From assembly GCF_946482605.1 (NCBI RefSeq), contig NZ_CAMLSE010000002.1, positions 558,001 to 622,000 on the forward strand: a stretch of DNA of 64,000 nucleotides, in the 5' to 3' direction. The notes under the pieces were generated by a model. That model was given only the letters and a program-made list of their open reading frames with translations, was not told the DNA's origin and did not search any database. This DNA is from an uncultured Dyadobacter sp. (lineage in GTDB: Bacteria; Bacteroidota; Bacteroidia; Cytophagales; Spirosomataceae). Position numbers and translations under genes: made by a program. Positions 43,716 through 52,617 of the stretch are shown in pieces. Position 1 is the stretch's first letter. Every line of letters begins with the position of its first letter.

Positions 43716-45751
43716 AACCAAACACTCACGATCAAATCAATCGCTTTGATCCCCACGAACGGCACCAGCACGCCGCCCAGGCCGTAGATCAGCAGGTTCC
43801 TTCTCAGCAGTGCGCTCGCTCCAATGGGTTTGTAGGCCACACCTTTCAATGCCAGCGGAATCAGCAAGGGGATAATCACCGCATTGAAGATAATCGCCGA
43901 CAGGATCGCGCTTTCGGGCGTGTGCAAGCGCATGACGTTCAGGCCCTGCAATGCAGGAATGGAGGCGATGAACAGTGCCGGTACGATGGCGAAATACTTG
44001 GCGACGTCGTTGGCGATGCTGAACGTGGTGAGCGTTCCGCGTGTCATGAGCAGCTGCTTGCCGATTTCGACGATCTCGATCAGCTTCGTTGGGTCGTTGT
44101 CCAGATCGACCATGTTACCGGCTTCCTTGGCTGCCTGTGTCCCGCTGTTCATCGCCACGCCTACGTCCGCCTGCGCAAGTGCGGGCGCGTCATTGGTCCC
44201 GTCACCCATCATCGCCACCAGTTTGCCTTTCTGCTGCTCGGCTTTAATGTAATTCATCTTATCCTCCGGTTTCGCTTCGGCGATATAATCGTCGACGCCC
44301 GCCTTTTCCGCTATGTATTTTGCTGTAAGCGGGTTATCACCGGTTACCATCACCGTTTTCACACCCATTTTACGGAGCCGTTCGAAACGTTCCTGAATGC
44401 CGGGTTTAATAATGTCCTGCAATTCGATCACTCCGATTACCTTCTCATTTTCAGCTACGACCAGCGGCGTTCCGCCGGCACTCGAAATGTCCCTCACCTT
44501 GCCGGCAATGTCCTCTGGAAATGCGTTGCCTGCTTTTTCACTGAGCTTGCGGATCGCATCCGAGGCCCCCTTCCGAATGCGGGTATCGAGGTAGTTGACA
44601 CCTGAACTGCGGGTTTCGGCCGTAAATTCAATGAATGTGGGGTTCTCGACCCGCAACTGCTCCGGGTGAATGTCGGCGAGTTCAATAATCGATTTTCCTT
44701 CCGGCGTTTCGTCGGCCACGGAGCTCAATGCCGCCGCGGTGATGAAATAGCTTTTGTCCACGCCTTTGGCCGGCCAGAAGTTGGTCGCTTTCCTGTTCCC
44801 GATGGTGATGGTACCTGTCTTATCAAGCAGCAGGGTGTCGATATCACCCGCGGTTTCCACGGCTTTACCACTTTTGGTGATCACATTGGCCCGCAATGCA
44901 CGGTCCATTCCGGCAATACCGATGGCCGACAGCAACCCGCCGATCGTGGTGGGGATCAGGCAGACGAAGAGCGAGATAAATGCGGCGATGGTAATGGGCG
45001 TATTGGCGAAGTCGCCGAATGGTTTTAACGTGATACACACGATAACGAAGACCAGTGTGAAACCCGCCAGCAGGATCGTCAATGCGATTTCGTTGGGTGT
45101 TTTCTGACGACTGGCTCCTTCTACCAGGGCAATCATTTTATCGAGGAAGCTTTCCCCCGGCTCGGTGGTCACTTTGACTTTAATGCGGTCGGAAAGCACT
45201 TTTGTGCCGCCTGTGACACTACTTTTATCGCCACCTGCTTCCCGGATGACCGGGGCCGATTCACCGGTGATCGCGCTTTCGTCGATCGTCGCAAGGCCTT
45301 CGATGATCTCACCATCGGTAGGGATAATGTCGCCGGTTTCACAAAGGAAAATATGTCCTTTCCGCAGCTGGGATGAGGGGACGATCTTCATTTCATTCAC
45401 GTACATTTCGCCCACCGCCTGGATCCATTTGGCAGGTGTTTCTTCCCGGGTTTTCCGCAAGCTGTTGGCCTGGGCTTTACCCCGTGCCTCGGCGATCGCT
45501 TCGGCGAAGTTGGCAAAAAGTAAGGTCAGGAAAAGGATCGCGAAAATGACCATATTATAAACCAGGCTTCCCTGTGTTTTTTCACCCATCACTACCCAGA
45601 TATTGACGATCAGCATGACCAGCGTACCGATCCAGACCGTGAACATCACGGGGTTACGGAACATGATTCTCGGATTCAGCTTCACAAAGGACTGCGCCAG
45701 CGCCTCCCGTACGAGATCTCCCTGAAAAAGGGATGTATTTTGAGCTTTCAT
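43712..45751 (-). CDS. kdpB: Potassium-transporting ATPase subunit KdpB
   Basis: A 679-aa P-type ATPase, the usual KdpB length. It contains [14 protein letters not shown] in the actuator domain, the phosphorylation motif [10 protein letters not shown] (Asp near 310), [10 protein letters not shown] in the nucleotide-binding domain and [32 protein letters not shown] plus [18 protein letters not shown] in the phosphorylation domain. It powers K+ uptake through KdpA at the inner membrane. It starts 16 bp after kdpA. Confidence 0.97.
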   Translation of the reverse strand: MKAQNTSLFQGDLVREALAQSFVKLNPRIMFRNPVMFTVWIGTLVMLIVNIWVVMGEKTQGSLVYNMVIFAILFLTLLFANFAEAIAEARGKAQANSLRKTREETPAKWIQAVGEMYVNEMKIVPSSQLRKGHIFLCETGDIIPTDGEIIEGLATIDESAITGESAPVIREAGGDKSSVTGGTKVLSDRIKVKVTTEPGESFLDKMIALVEGASRQKTPNEIALTILLAGFTLVFVIVCITLKPFGDFANTPITIAAFISLFVCLIPTTIGGLLSAIGIAGMDRALRANVITKSGKAVETAGDIDTLLLDKTGTITIGNRKATNFWPAKGVDKSYFITAAALSSVADETPEGKSIIELADIHPEQLRVENPTFIEFTAETRSSGVNYLDTRIRKGASDAIRKLSEKAGNAFPEDIAGKVRDISSAGGTPLVVAENEKVIGVIELQDIIKPGIQERFERLRKMGVKTVMVTGDNPLTAKYIAEKAGVDDYIAEAKPEDKMNYIKAEQQKGKLVAMMGDGTNDAPALAQADVGVAMNSGTQAAKEAGNMVDLDNDPTKLIEIVEIGKQLLMTRGTLTTFSIANDVAKYFAIVPALFIASIPALQGLNVMRLHTPESAILSAIIFNAVIIPLLIPLALKGVAYKPIGASALLRRNLLIYGLGGVLVPFVGIKAIDLIVSVWF

Positions 45752-45767
45752 TTCTGATTTCAGTTAA

Positions 45768-47456
45768 TTATTGCATTGAAAAATATTCGGCGATCGGCCC
45801 GAGGGTCAATGCGGGGAAGAAGGATAGTGCGGTAATGATCGCGATCACGGCGAAAACCATGATACCGAATGTGCCGGTGTCGGTTTGCAGTGTGCCTGCG
45901 CTTTCCGGAACGTGTTTTTTGGAGGCCAGGATACCCGCGATGGCTACCGGACCGATGATCGGGATAAAGCGTGAGAAGATGAGCACGATGCCGCAACTGA
46001 TGTTCCACCAGGGCGTATTGTCGCCCAATCCCTCGAAACCGCTCCCGTTATTGGCAGCCGAAGACGTGTATTCATAAAGCATCTCGCTGAATCCGTGGAA
46101 ACCGGGATTATTCAATGTGCCGGCGGTCAGTTCGGGCATCGAAACGCCGAGCGCAGTAGCCGCCAGGATCAGCAACGGATGAAGCAGCGCCACGATCATA
46201 GCAATCTTCATTTCGCGTGCCTCTATTTTTTTACCCATAAACTCGGGCGTACGGCCCACCATTAAGCCACTGATGAAGACGGCCAGAATGATAAATATGT
46301 AAAAATTAAGGATACCGGCACCCGCACCGCCGTAGAATGCATTGGTCATCATCGACAGCATTTGGGTGAGCCCGGAGACCGGCATGAAGCTGTCATGCAT
46401 GGAGTTAATCGAGCCGGTTGATATAACGGTGGTGGCTATACTCCAGAATGCGGAGGCCGCCGTTCCAAACCGGGTCTCCTTGCCCTCCATAGCGCCGGAA
46501 GACATGTCGATGCCCAGCTGCGCGATCTTCGGATTACCGTTCAGTTCGGTGATGATGGTGGGGATCGTGAGCATCAGAAAGCCCAGCGTCATCACACCAA
46601 AAATCATCCACGAAAGCCGTTTCCGTTTGACATAATACCCCAGCGCAAAGATCATGGCCAGCGGGATGATCATCTGCGCAAACATTTCGGTCATGTTGGT
46701 GGCATAGTTGGGGTTTTCGAGCGGGTGCGCCGAGTTGGCCCCGAAAAAACCGCCGCCGTTGGTACCCACATGCTTGATCGGCACGAATGCGGCCACCGGG
46801 CCGGTTGAAACCTGCACGGTATCTCCCTGCATGGATATCATCGTGTCCTTCCCATCAAAAGTCATCGGCGTGCCGTTTGCCAGTAAAATCAGGGCAATTA
46901 CAAACGACACTGGCAGCAGTATCCGCGTGCATGATTTCACCATCAGGTCATAAAAGTTGCCCAGCTTGTCGGTTGTCCTTTCCTTCAATGCAATGATCAC
47001 CACCGCGGCCGCGGCCATCCCCGTTCCTGCGCTCACGAATTGCAGGAACATCAGAAACAATTGTCCCAGATAACTCATGCCGCTTTCGCCCGAATAATGC
47101 TGCAGGTTACAGTTGACGACAAACGAAATGGTCGTATTGAAGGCCAGCTCGGCAGATTGCGACGGGTTACCGTCGGGGTTGAGCGGAAGCCAGCCCTGGT
47201 TCATGAGGACGAACATCCCGAGAAAGAACCACACCATATTGATCGTCAGCAAGGCGGCCAAATGCTGTTTCCAGTTCATTTCGACGTTCGGCCTGATGCC
47301 GCTCAGACGGAAAAACCCTTTTTCAAGCGGGTTGAAAAGCGGGTCGAGGAACGTTTTTTCCCCTCCATATACTTTCGCGATGTATGTACCGAACGGTACC
47401 GCCAATGCGACCGTCGCGATAAACAATGCGATAATGCCAAATAATTCAGTGTTCAT
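45768..47456 (-). CDS. kdpA: Potassium-transporting ATPase subunit KdpA
   Basis: A 562-aa channel-like subunit with about ten transmembrane helices and the four selectivity-loop regions typical of the superfamily of K+ transporters, visible as NLQHYSGESGMSYLGQLF, KHVGTNGGGFFGANSAHPLENP, and TSSAANNGSGFEGLGDNTPWWN. Binds and transports K+ with KdpB energy coupling. It begins 12 bp downstream of kdpF, and the stretch before it has no other gene. Confidence 0.97.
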   Translation of the reverse strand: MNTELFGIIALFIATVALAVPFGTYIAKVYGGEKTFLDPLFNPLEKGFFRLSGIRPNVEMNWKQHLAALLTINMVWFFLGMFVLMNQGWLPLNPDGNPSQSAELAFNTTISFVVNCNLQHYSGESGMSYLGQLFLMFLQFVSAGTGMAAAAVVIIALKERTTDKLGNFYDLMVKSCTRILLPVSFVIALILLANGTPMTFDGKDTMISMQGDTVQVSTGPVAAFVPIKHVGTNGGGFFGANSAHPLENPNYATNMTEMFAQMIIPLAMIFALGYYVKRKRLSWMIFGVMTLGFLMLTIPTIITELNGNPKIAQLGIDMSSGAMEGKETRFGTAASAFWSIATTVISTGSINSMHDSFMPVSGLTQMLSMMTNAFYGGAGAGILNFYIFIILAVFISGLMVGRTPEFMGKKIEAREMKIAMIVALLHPLLILAATALGVSMPELTAGTLNNPGFHGFSEMLYEYTSSAANNGSGFEGLGDNTPWWNISCGIVLIFSRFIPIIGPVAIAGILASKKHVPESAGTLQTDTGTFGIMVFAVIAIITALSFFPALTLGPIAEYFSMQ

Positions 47457-47468
47457 TGGAATACAGGT

Positions 47469-47546
47469 TTAAAATTTTTCGGGCTTTACGAGCACATAGC
47501 ACATGTACACGAAGACCAGTATCGAGACGATGAATAGCGGAAGCAT
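47469..47546 (-). CDS. kdpF: KdpF, 25-aa membrane peptide
   Basis: A very short gene, too small for ordinary ORF calling: 25 codons reading MLPLFIVSILVFVYMCYVLV then KPEKF. A single transmembrane helix followed by a short basic tail and position directly before kdpA match KdpF, which stabilises the Kdp complex. It starts 5 bases after the stop of another tiny gene. Confidence 0.85.
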   Translation of the reverse strand: MLPLFIVSILVFVYMCYVLVKPEKF

Positions 47547-47550
47547 GATT

Positions 47551-47634
47551 TCAGATCTTTTCGAAATAGTGAACGGTTTTGTAAAAAAGCGCGAAGCTCA
47601 ATGCGCCGGCTGCCAGAAGAAGGATTGTTGTCAT
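47551..47634 (-). CDS. 27-aa membrane peptide upstream of kdpF
   Basis: A 27-codon frame reading MTTILLLAAGALSFALFYKT then VHYFEKI. It has one hydrophobic helix and a short charged end, ends 4 bases before the kdpF start, and begins 18 bases after the predicted start of transcription of the kdp operon. It resembles small unnamed peptides before kdpF in other Bacteroidota (memory). It may be a second accessory peptide of the Kdp complex. Confidence 0.65.
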   Translation of the reverse strand: MTTILLLAAGALSFALFYKTVHYFEKI

Positions 47635-47662
47635 TGTTTACAGCTTTTTGTTAATATTCAAT

Positions 47663-47678
47663 TGCTGCATACCAGCCA
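47663..47678 (-). promoter_or_regulatory. Predicted sigma54 promoter of the kdp operon
   Basis: On the minus strand TGGCTGGTATGCAGCA has the GG (-24) and GC (-12) pairs with the ten-base spacing required for sigma54, and 8 of 12 consensus positions agree. It lies 29 bases upstream of the first peptide gene. The gene just upstream encodes a sigma54-dependent response regulator, which makes this promoter biologically coherent. Confidence 0.6.
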
Positions 47679-47687
47679 CTTCTGTGC

Positions 47688-47707
47688 CCCCGGACTGAAG
47701 TCCGGGG
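47688..47707. repeat. GC-rich palindrome upstream of kdp (REP-like or enhancer site)
   Basis: CCCCGGACT and AGTCCGGGG form a perfect 9-bp palindrome with a 2-base centre. It starts ten bases upstream of the -24 element. It could be an activator-binding site, but the sequence resembles dispersed REP-type palindromes of Bacteroidota. Confidence 0.6.
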
Positions 47708-47757
47708 CAATTGATTGTGTTTCTGCGAGTTGCTTTCCTTCGGCGGTTTTGGGCATG

Positions 47758-47783
47758 AAAAAAGCCTATCATTTTGATAGGCT
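47758..47783 (-). terminator. Intrinsic terminator after the sigma54 regulator gene
   Basis: AGCCTATC (47763-47770) pairs with GATAGGCT (47776-47783) around a 5-base loop; read on the minus strand it is followed by a T-run (A at 47758-47763 on the plus strand). It ends the regulator gene about 70 bases after its stop and so separates it from the kdp operon. Confidence 0.85.
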
Positions 47784-47851
47784 CGTTTATCAGAATGGAA
47801 ATACTTGCGCGGATATGCGGGTGCTCCACCGGCTGGATTGGGCAGTCGTTT

Positions 47852-49189
47852 TTATAATTTGTATTCTTCGATTTTGCGGTAGAGCGTTGCAATACCAATT
47901 TCCAGTAACCTGGCGGCTTCGGCTTTGTTTCCGTTGGTGTAGTTCAGGACTTTTTGCAAATGCAGCTTTTCTGCGCTGGCAAGCGAGAATGCAGACATAT
48001 TTTTGCCGCTCTCCTGCCTCGGATGCTGCATTTCGAAGGGCAGGCTCCCGACGTCGAGCACCGGGCCGTCGGTGAGGATCACGCTGCGCTCGATGACATT
48101 TTTCAGCTCGCGGATATTCCCGTGCCATGGATTCTTTTCCAATGCCGCCACGAAATCCGGCGAAAGGGAAGTGATCTTCTTATTGGCTTTCAATGCAAAT
48201 TCTGCCGCAAAACTGCCCGCCAACGATTCGATGTCTGAAGTGCGCTCCCGCAGTGCGGGTAATGTGATCTGAAAAACCGACAAACGGTAAAAAAGGTCGC
48301 TTCTGAATTCGCCGGTTTCGATCAGTTTGGGCAAATCCCGGTGGGTGGCTGCGATCACCCGCACATTCACCCGGGTAGGATGTGTGTCGCCGATCTTGAT
48401 AAACTCACCGGATTCCAGCACACGCAGTAATTTAGCTTGTAACTCGGGGGCCAGCTCACCGATCTCGTCCAGGAAAATCGTACCGTTGCCGGCCTCTTCA
48501 AAAAGCCCTTTTTTGTCGCGCACCGCACCGGTGAACGCACCCGCCTTGTGTCCAAACATTTCGCTTTCCAGCAATTCTTTCCCAAATGCGGAGCAGTTGA
48601 TCGCTACAAAAGATTTTTTGGCACGGCTACTGGCCTGGTGAATGGATTGGGCGAATATTTCCTTCCCCGTCCCGGTTTCTCCCAGTAACAAAACCGTCGT
48701 ATCCGTCGGTGCCACACGGCGCGCGAGGTCGATACTGGCCAGAAGTCTTTTGGATTTGCCGATAATGGTATCAAACGAACGCCTTTCCCCCAGCTGCTTT
48801 TCCAGGCTGACGACCCGGCGGTTGAGCTCGGCCTTTTCGATGGCCTTGTACAACAGCGGGATGATCTTGTTGTTGTCGTCGCCTTTGGTAATGTAATCGA
48901 ATGCCCCGTTTCTGATGGCTTGCACGCCGTCGGGGATGTTGCCATAGGCCGTGAGCAGGATGACTTCCGGCAGCGGGTACTTTTCTTTCAGCAATTTCAG
49001 GAATTCGACGCCATTACCGTCAGGTAGTTTAACATCGCATAATACGACATCCGGCTCCGACTGGTCTAGCTTTTTCCAGGCCGTTTTGATGTCGCCCGCT
49101 TCGATCACCTCGAAACCTTCCAGTTTGATGACCCGGGCCATCAAGCCTCTTAACTTTTCTTCGTCGTCAATGATCAGGACTTTTTTCAT
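47852..49189 (-). CDS. Sigma54-dependent response regulator (NtrC/AtoC family), likely kdp activator
   Basis: A 445-aa protein: receiver (1-120, phospho-Asp in VVLCDVKLPDGNG), AAA+ sigma54-activation domain (about 140-370) with Walker A LLGETGTGKE, the sigma54-contact loop ESEMFGHKAGAFTGA and GTIFLDEIGEL as Walker B, and a C-terminal Fis-type helix-turn-helix (NKAEAARLLEIGIATLYRKI). Classical kdp operons use the OmpR-type KdpE; none is visible here, and this regulator lies directly upstream of kdp. It probably receives phosphate from the kinase at 37425-39158 and activates the sigma54-type promoter at 47663-47678. Confidence 0.93.
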   Translation of the reverse strand: MKKVLIIDDEEKLRGLMARVIKLEGFEVIEAGDIKTAWKKLDQSEPDVVLCDVKLPDGNGVEFLKLLKEKYPLPEVILLTAYGNIPDGVQAIRNGAFDYITKGDDNNKIIPLLYKAIEKAELNRRVVSLEKQLGERRSFDTIIGKSKRLLASIDLARRVAPTDTTVLLLGETGTGKEIFAQSIHQASSRAKKSFVAINCSAFGKELLESEMFGHKAGAFTGAVRDKKGLFEEAGNGTIFLDEIGELAPELQAKLLRVLESGEFIKIGDTHPTRVNVRVIAATHRDLPKLIETGEFRSDLFYRLSVFQITLPALRERTSDIESLAGSFAAEFALKANKKITSLSPDFVAALEKNPWHGNIRELKNVIERSVILTDGPVLDVGSLPFEMQHPRQESGKNMSAFSLASAEKLHLQKVLNYTNGNKAEAARLLEIGIATLYRKIEEYKL

Positions 49190-49360
49190 GGTTGCTTGCT
49201 TGGGCTTCTTTTTTCCTGCTCTTGATTGAGTGCGGTTTTCTTCTGCGGGCGACGGCGCTGGGCTGTGCCCGCGCCGATACAGGTCTGTCCGTCGCTGGTC
49301 GGTACAGGTTTGGGCTTCGTCGCTGCGCTACCTTTGCCTGTGGCTGATGCAGGTCTGACT

Positions 49361-49460
49361 TCGCTGCTGGGGCCTCGGTCTGCTGTCGCTGCTGGGACCT
49401 CGGCCTGCTGTCGCTGCTGGGCCTCAGTCTGCTGTCGCTGCTGGGGCCTCGGTCTGCCTG
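49361..49460. repeat. Tandem repeat, four units of about 25 bp
   Basis: Units start at 49361, 49386, 49411 and 49435, each beginning TCGCTGCTGGG and ending in a CTGCTG-like block, with 1-3 substitutions or single-base indels. Related degenerate segments (GGTCTG and TCGCTG) continue upstream to about 49275. No cas genes or unique spacers are present. Confidence 0.85.
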
Positions 49461-49473
49461 CGCCCCGGGCCGC

Positions 49474-49493
49474 CCCAGGCTTAAAAGCCTGGG
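49474..49493. repeat. CCCAGGCTT palindrome (REP-like)
   Basis: CCCAGGCTT (49474-49482) and AAGCCTGGG (49485-49493) form a perfect palindrome that abuts the stop codon of the small response regulator. It lacks a T-run, so it is more like a REP-type element than an intrinsic terminator. Confidence 0.65.
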
Positions 49494-49919
49494 TTATGTG
49501 TACTGGTTGGGATGGAGGCAGTATGCCCAGTAGTCGTATATGACCCTGATCCTCTTCTTGAAGTCTTCGAAACTGTTTTCTTTTTTGAAAAAACCCTGAA
49601 TTGTGGAGTCGTAGGCCGTTTCGATCACCAGTGGGTTATCCGCCGTGCTCAGGAATACGAAGGGAATCGACTTTTTACGCAGGTACTCATTCTGATCGAT
49701 CCGCTCGCGCAGTTCCAAACCGTTCATGACCGGCATATTGATATCGCAGATGATCACAAATGGCTGCTGCTGGGTCGTTTCCAGATACAACAGCGCTTCC
49801 AGGCCGTTACTGAAAAACAATAGCTCGTTGGGTATTTGAAGCTCTTCAACGACGCTTTTGATTAAGAACTGGTCGTCGGCATCGTCCTCTATGGAAATAA
49901 TAGGTCCTCTTACTGACAT
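49494..49919 (-). CDS. Single-domain response regulator
   Basis: A 141-aa receiver: ISIEDDADDQFL acidic pair, phospho-Asp in VIICDINMPVMNG, conserved Thr in FVFLSTADN and Lys in GFFKKENSFEDF. No output domain. Members of this Rcp1-like group usually partner with phytochrome-like or PAS kinases; no kinase is adjacent in this orientation. It is separated from the sigma54 regulator by the repeat-rich region and appears to be its own transcription unit. Confidence 0.9.
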   Translation of the reverse strand: MSVRGPIISIEDDADDQFLIKSVVEELQIPNELLFFSNGLEALLYLETTQQQPFVIICDINMPVMNGLELRERIDQNEYLRKKSIPFVFLSTADNPLVIETAYDSTIQGFFKKENSFEDFKKRIRVIYDYWAYCLHPNQYT

Positions 49920-50064
49920 TGCCAGGTAGAATTAATGACTGAAATCTGGCTACAAATTAAAGCAATTATTGCTTGCAATTTAAATCCTGCCTAATTCCTC
50001 TTACAAATCCTCCCCGCGTAGTTTTTGATCCGTTGCGCGTAGGCCATCACCCATTCCTCGCAGC

Positions 50065-50072
50065 TAGTTTTG
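50065..50072 (+). promoter_or_regulatory. TAnnTTTG -7 box for the YceI gene
   Basis: TAGTTTTG matches the Bacteroidota -7 consensus and lies 19 bases before the ATG at 50092. No clear -33 TTG at standard spacing was found, so only this half is supported. Confidence 0.45.
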
Positions 50073-50091
50073 CAATGAAATTATTACAGCC

Positions 50092-50727
50092 ATGAAAACA
50101 AATCACAAAATGAAAAAACAATTTCTAACACTGTTAGCACTTGCCACACTATTTACCAGTTGTACGGATCACGATGTGTCCACTACCCGGTATCATCTGG
50201 ACGACACGTCGGTAGCCGAATGGAAGGGGTATCTCAAAACCGGCTATTTCAACGAAGGGTCGATCGGGGTCAAGAGCAACAGCTTTGTCACCGAAGAAGG
50301 CAAGGTCAAAAGCGGCACCTTTACCATCCCGGTTTCGTCGATCATCAACTTCAACCTACCCACCGAAGAGGTTAAGCATCAGCTGGTTCACCACCTACAA
50401 AGCCCCGATTTCTTCAACATGGCGCTGCATCCGAATGTGACTTTTGAAATCACGGGCGTAACACCGTTCTCGGGTAGCGGAGATGGCGCGGTCGCGGGCG
50501 CAAATTACCAGGTGGCAGGACATTTAACAATGTTAGGTAAAAGTAATCCGGTCACATTCCCGGCCCGCATCGATCTCAGCGGCGATTCTTTCAAAATGGA
50601 GGGAAAAGTACAGATCGACCGTACTTTGTGGGGAATGACCTACGCCACCGAACCCGGCCTGCCGGACGACGCATCCATAAAGCCGGGTATCGATGTGCAT
50701 TTGAAGCTTTCCGGTGCCAAAAACTAG
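50092..50727 (+). CDS. YceI family lipoprotein
   Basis: A 211-aa lipoprotein (lipobox FTSC) with a YceI-type lipocalin-like beta-barrel: KSGTFTIPVSSIINFNLP, SPDFFNMALHPNVTFEI, GHLTMLGKSNPVTFPARI and VQIDRTLWGMTY. YceI proteins bind polyisoprenoid or other amphiphilic ligands in the periplasm; here it would be membrane anchored. Either Met1 or Met7 (50110) could start; both precede the signal peptide. A complex stem-loop lies between it and the converging SDR gene. Confidence 0.9.
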   Translation: MKTNHKMKKQFLTLLALATLFTSCTDHDVSTTRYHLDDTSVAEWKGYLKTGYFNEGSIGVKSNSFVTEEGKVKSGTFTIPVSSIINFNLPTEEVKHQLVHHLQSPDFFNMALHPNVTFEITGVTPFSGSGDGAVAGANYQVAGHLTMLGKSNPVTFPARIDLSGDSFKMEGKVQIDRTLWGMTYATEPGLPDDASIKPGIDVHLKLSGAKN

Positions 50728-50753
50728 TACACCCGACTGGTTGAAGCATTGAA

Positions 50754-50808
50754 GTGTCCCGTACAGGGCGGAAGATCGGTAGAACGATATTCCGTCCCGA
50801 CGGGACAC
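50754..50808. repeat. Long imperfect hairpin between convergent genes (REP-like)
   Basis: GTGTCCCGT (50754-50762) and ACGGGACAC (50800-50808) pair perfectly, with GGGCGGA/TCCGTCCC and ATCG/CGAT pairs nested inside. The structure lies in the space between YceI and the SDR gene. It looks like a Bacteroidota REP/BIME-type element and may double as a terminator for both genes. Confidence 0.65.
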
Positions 50809-50815
50809 TGCTTTG

Positions 50816-51580
50816 TCAGAGAAACATCCCGCCCGAAACCTCGATACGCTGTCCGGTGATCCAGCGGGCATCTTCCGAGCACAGGAATGCGACCACGCCA
50901 CCGATATCGTCGGGCTGGCCTACACGTCCGAGTGCCGTGATACTGCTGATGAATTCGGTGAGGCCCGGATGGTTGTCAAATGAATCGCTGTTGAAATCGG
51001 TGTAGATCGCACCTGGCGCCAGCGCATTAACAGTGATGCCCCTGCCTCCGAGCTCTTTCGCCATGTAGCGCGTCAATGTATCGATAGCACCTTTCATCGA
51101 CGCGTAGGCCGCGTAACCTGGCGATGAGAAGCGGGCCAGACCGGTGGAGAGGTTGATGATCCGGCCGCCGTCCGCGAGCAGCGGCAATGCTTTTTGGGAC
51201 AAAAAATAAACCCCCTTAAAATGCACGTTCATCAGGTCGTCAAAATCTTCTTCACTCGTTTGAGGAAATGTCGAAGGACGGCTGATGCCAGCGTTATTGA
51301 TCAAAAAATCGAAAGAACTACGGCCCCATTTTTCCTGTAATATGCCGGATAGCCGGTCAAAAAATGGGTCGAATGCCTTTACGTCCGAAGTATCGAGCTG
51401 AATTGCCGCCGCCTTCTGCCCGAAGGCCTCTATGGCCGCCACTACTTCGGCAGCTTCCTGTGCTTTGCTGCGGTATACGATCACCACATCGTTACCTTTT
51501 TCGGCCAACCTCATCGCCATGTTCTTACCCAAGCCACGACTGCCGCCGGTCACCAATGCTATTTTACTTACTGATTCCAT
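50816..51580 (-). CDS. SDR family oxidoreductase
   Basis: A 254-aa short-chain dehydrogenase/reductase: cofactor motif TGGSRGLGKNMA at the N-terminus, NNAG in FLINNAGISRPS, catalytic Ser in IINLSTGLARFSS and YAAYASMKGA with Tyr and Lys of the YxxxK pair, and APGAIYTDF near the C-terminus. The Arg in YRSKAQEA suggests NADP(H) preference. Substrate unknown; it is probably regulated by the AraC gene 93 bp upstream on the same strand. Confidence 0.92.
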   Translation of the reverse strand: MESVSKIALVTGGSRGLGKNMAMRLAEKGNDVVIVYRSKAQEAAEVVAAIEAFGQKAAAIQLDTSDVKAFDPFFDRLSGILQEKWGRSSFDFLINNAGISRPSTFPQTSEEDFDDLMNVHFKGVYFLSQKALPLLADGGRIINLSTGLARFSSPGYAAYASMKGAIDTLTRYMAKELGGRGITVNALAPGAIYTDFNSDSFDNHPGLTEFISSITALGRVGQPDDIGGVVAFLCSEDARWITGQRIEVSGGMFL

Positions 51581-51673
51581 CTTTTTTGCTGTTTAAAATT
51601 GATGGAACAAAGGTACCTGGCGGCCGATGGGCGGGTTTGCGGGTTTCAAACCAGAACTTACGAATTTCAAATC

Positions 51674-52582
51674 TCAGGCGCGGAATGCGCGAGGACTCAG
51701 GGCTGTATGCTTTTTGAAAAGATTATTGAAATGCGACGGCTCTTCAAAACCCAGACTGTAAGCGATCTCCGACACGTTCCAGTCGGTGTGTTTCAAAAGG
51801 ATTTTGGATTCTTTAATAATGCGCTCGGTGATGAGCTCGGTGGTCGTTTTTCCTGTTATCTCTTTCAAAACCTTGTTCAGGTAATTGACATGAATAGAAA
51901 GCTGATCTGCATAATCTCTGGCCGAACGCAAATTCAGCTTCTGGTGCGGCGGCTCCACCGGAAACTGACGTTCCAGCAGCTCCACAAAAAGCGATGAGAC
52001 CCTTTTGTAGGCATTGGTTTCGGTAAACAAAGAGGTGGCAGGCTGCAATTTCTGACCAAAATGGATCAGCTCGATCACATAGTTCCGCAGCAAATCGTAC
52101 TTATAAGCATAGTCAGATTCGATCTCCCGGAACATCTTTTTGAAAATATACCTGATATCTTCGATCTGCTCGTCGGTCAGAAAAAAGATAGGATTGCCTC
52201 CCGGCCTGAACACCGGCAGTTCCCTCAGCCGCACGCCACTATTGTCCTGGGTCAGGAAATCCTCGGAAAAAATGCAGAAAAAACCGGCCTGATTGTCATC
52301 CTGCGGCACATAGTTGTAGGGAATGAGCGGGGTAGCAAAAAGCAATGCATTATGCTCGATATCAATCACCTTGTCGGCATATTCGGCACGGTTGCGGCCG
52401 ATGATCAGACTGATTTTATAGTAGGCCCGGCGATTATAGGGCATTGCGCGGTTCTTCGCAAACGTCCGGTAAAGTTCGTCCGTCCTGAAAATATTGAAAT
52501 GACCCACCTCCTTCTGAAGCGGTTCGGGGATCAGCATGGAAGTGTCCTTGTAAAACTGTTCGATCGTCGCAGATTTCGCCAT
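51674..52582 (-). CDS. AraC family transcriptional regulator
   Basis: A 302-aa regulator with a cupin-like N-terminal domain (about 20-170) and a C-terminal AraC helix-turn-helix pair (NVSEIAYSLGFEEPSHFNNLFKKHTALSPRAFR). It is followed by the SDR gene, its likely target. Its 290-bp upstream region holds one of the octamer-repeat hairpins, so its promoter is inside or next to that element. Confidence 0.9.
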   Translation of the reverse strand: MAKSATIEQFYKDTSMLIPEPLQKEVGHFNIFRTDELYRTFAKNRAMPYNRRAYYKISLIIGRNRAEYADKVIDIEHNALLFATPLIPYNYVPQDDNQAGFFCIFSEDFLTQDNSGVRLRELPVFRPGGNPIFFLTDEQIEDIRYIFKKMFREIESDYAYKYDLLRNYVIELIHFGQKLQPATSLFTETNAYKRVSSLFVELLERQFPVEPPHQKLNLRSARDYADQLSIHVNYLNKVLKEITGKTTTELITERIIKESKILLKHTDWNVSEIAYSLGFEEPSHFNNLFKKHTALSPRAFRA

Positions 52583-52617
52583 GCGATAAAGTTACGAAAA
52601 TCAAATGAAATGAATTT

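Larger units (their letters stand above)
49190..49493. other. Intergenic region with 25-bp tandem repeats
   Basis: This 304-bp stretch between two minus-strand response regulators has no likely gene: it consists of GC-rich, Pro/Leu-like repetitive DNA including the tandem repeat at 49361-49460, and ends in a palindrome at 49474-49493. The frames running through it are low-complexity and have no coding signature. Confidence 0.6.

Noticed and set aside
43922..44605. 227-codon open frame opposite kdpB
   Set aside because: Antisense to conserved P-type ATPase motifs; no domain in the translation.
49361..49460. Possible CRISPR array
   Set aside because: The units are directly adjacent with no unique spacers, they vary in sequence, and no cas genes are nearby.
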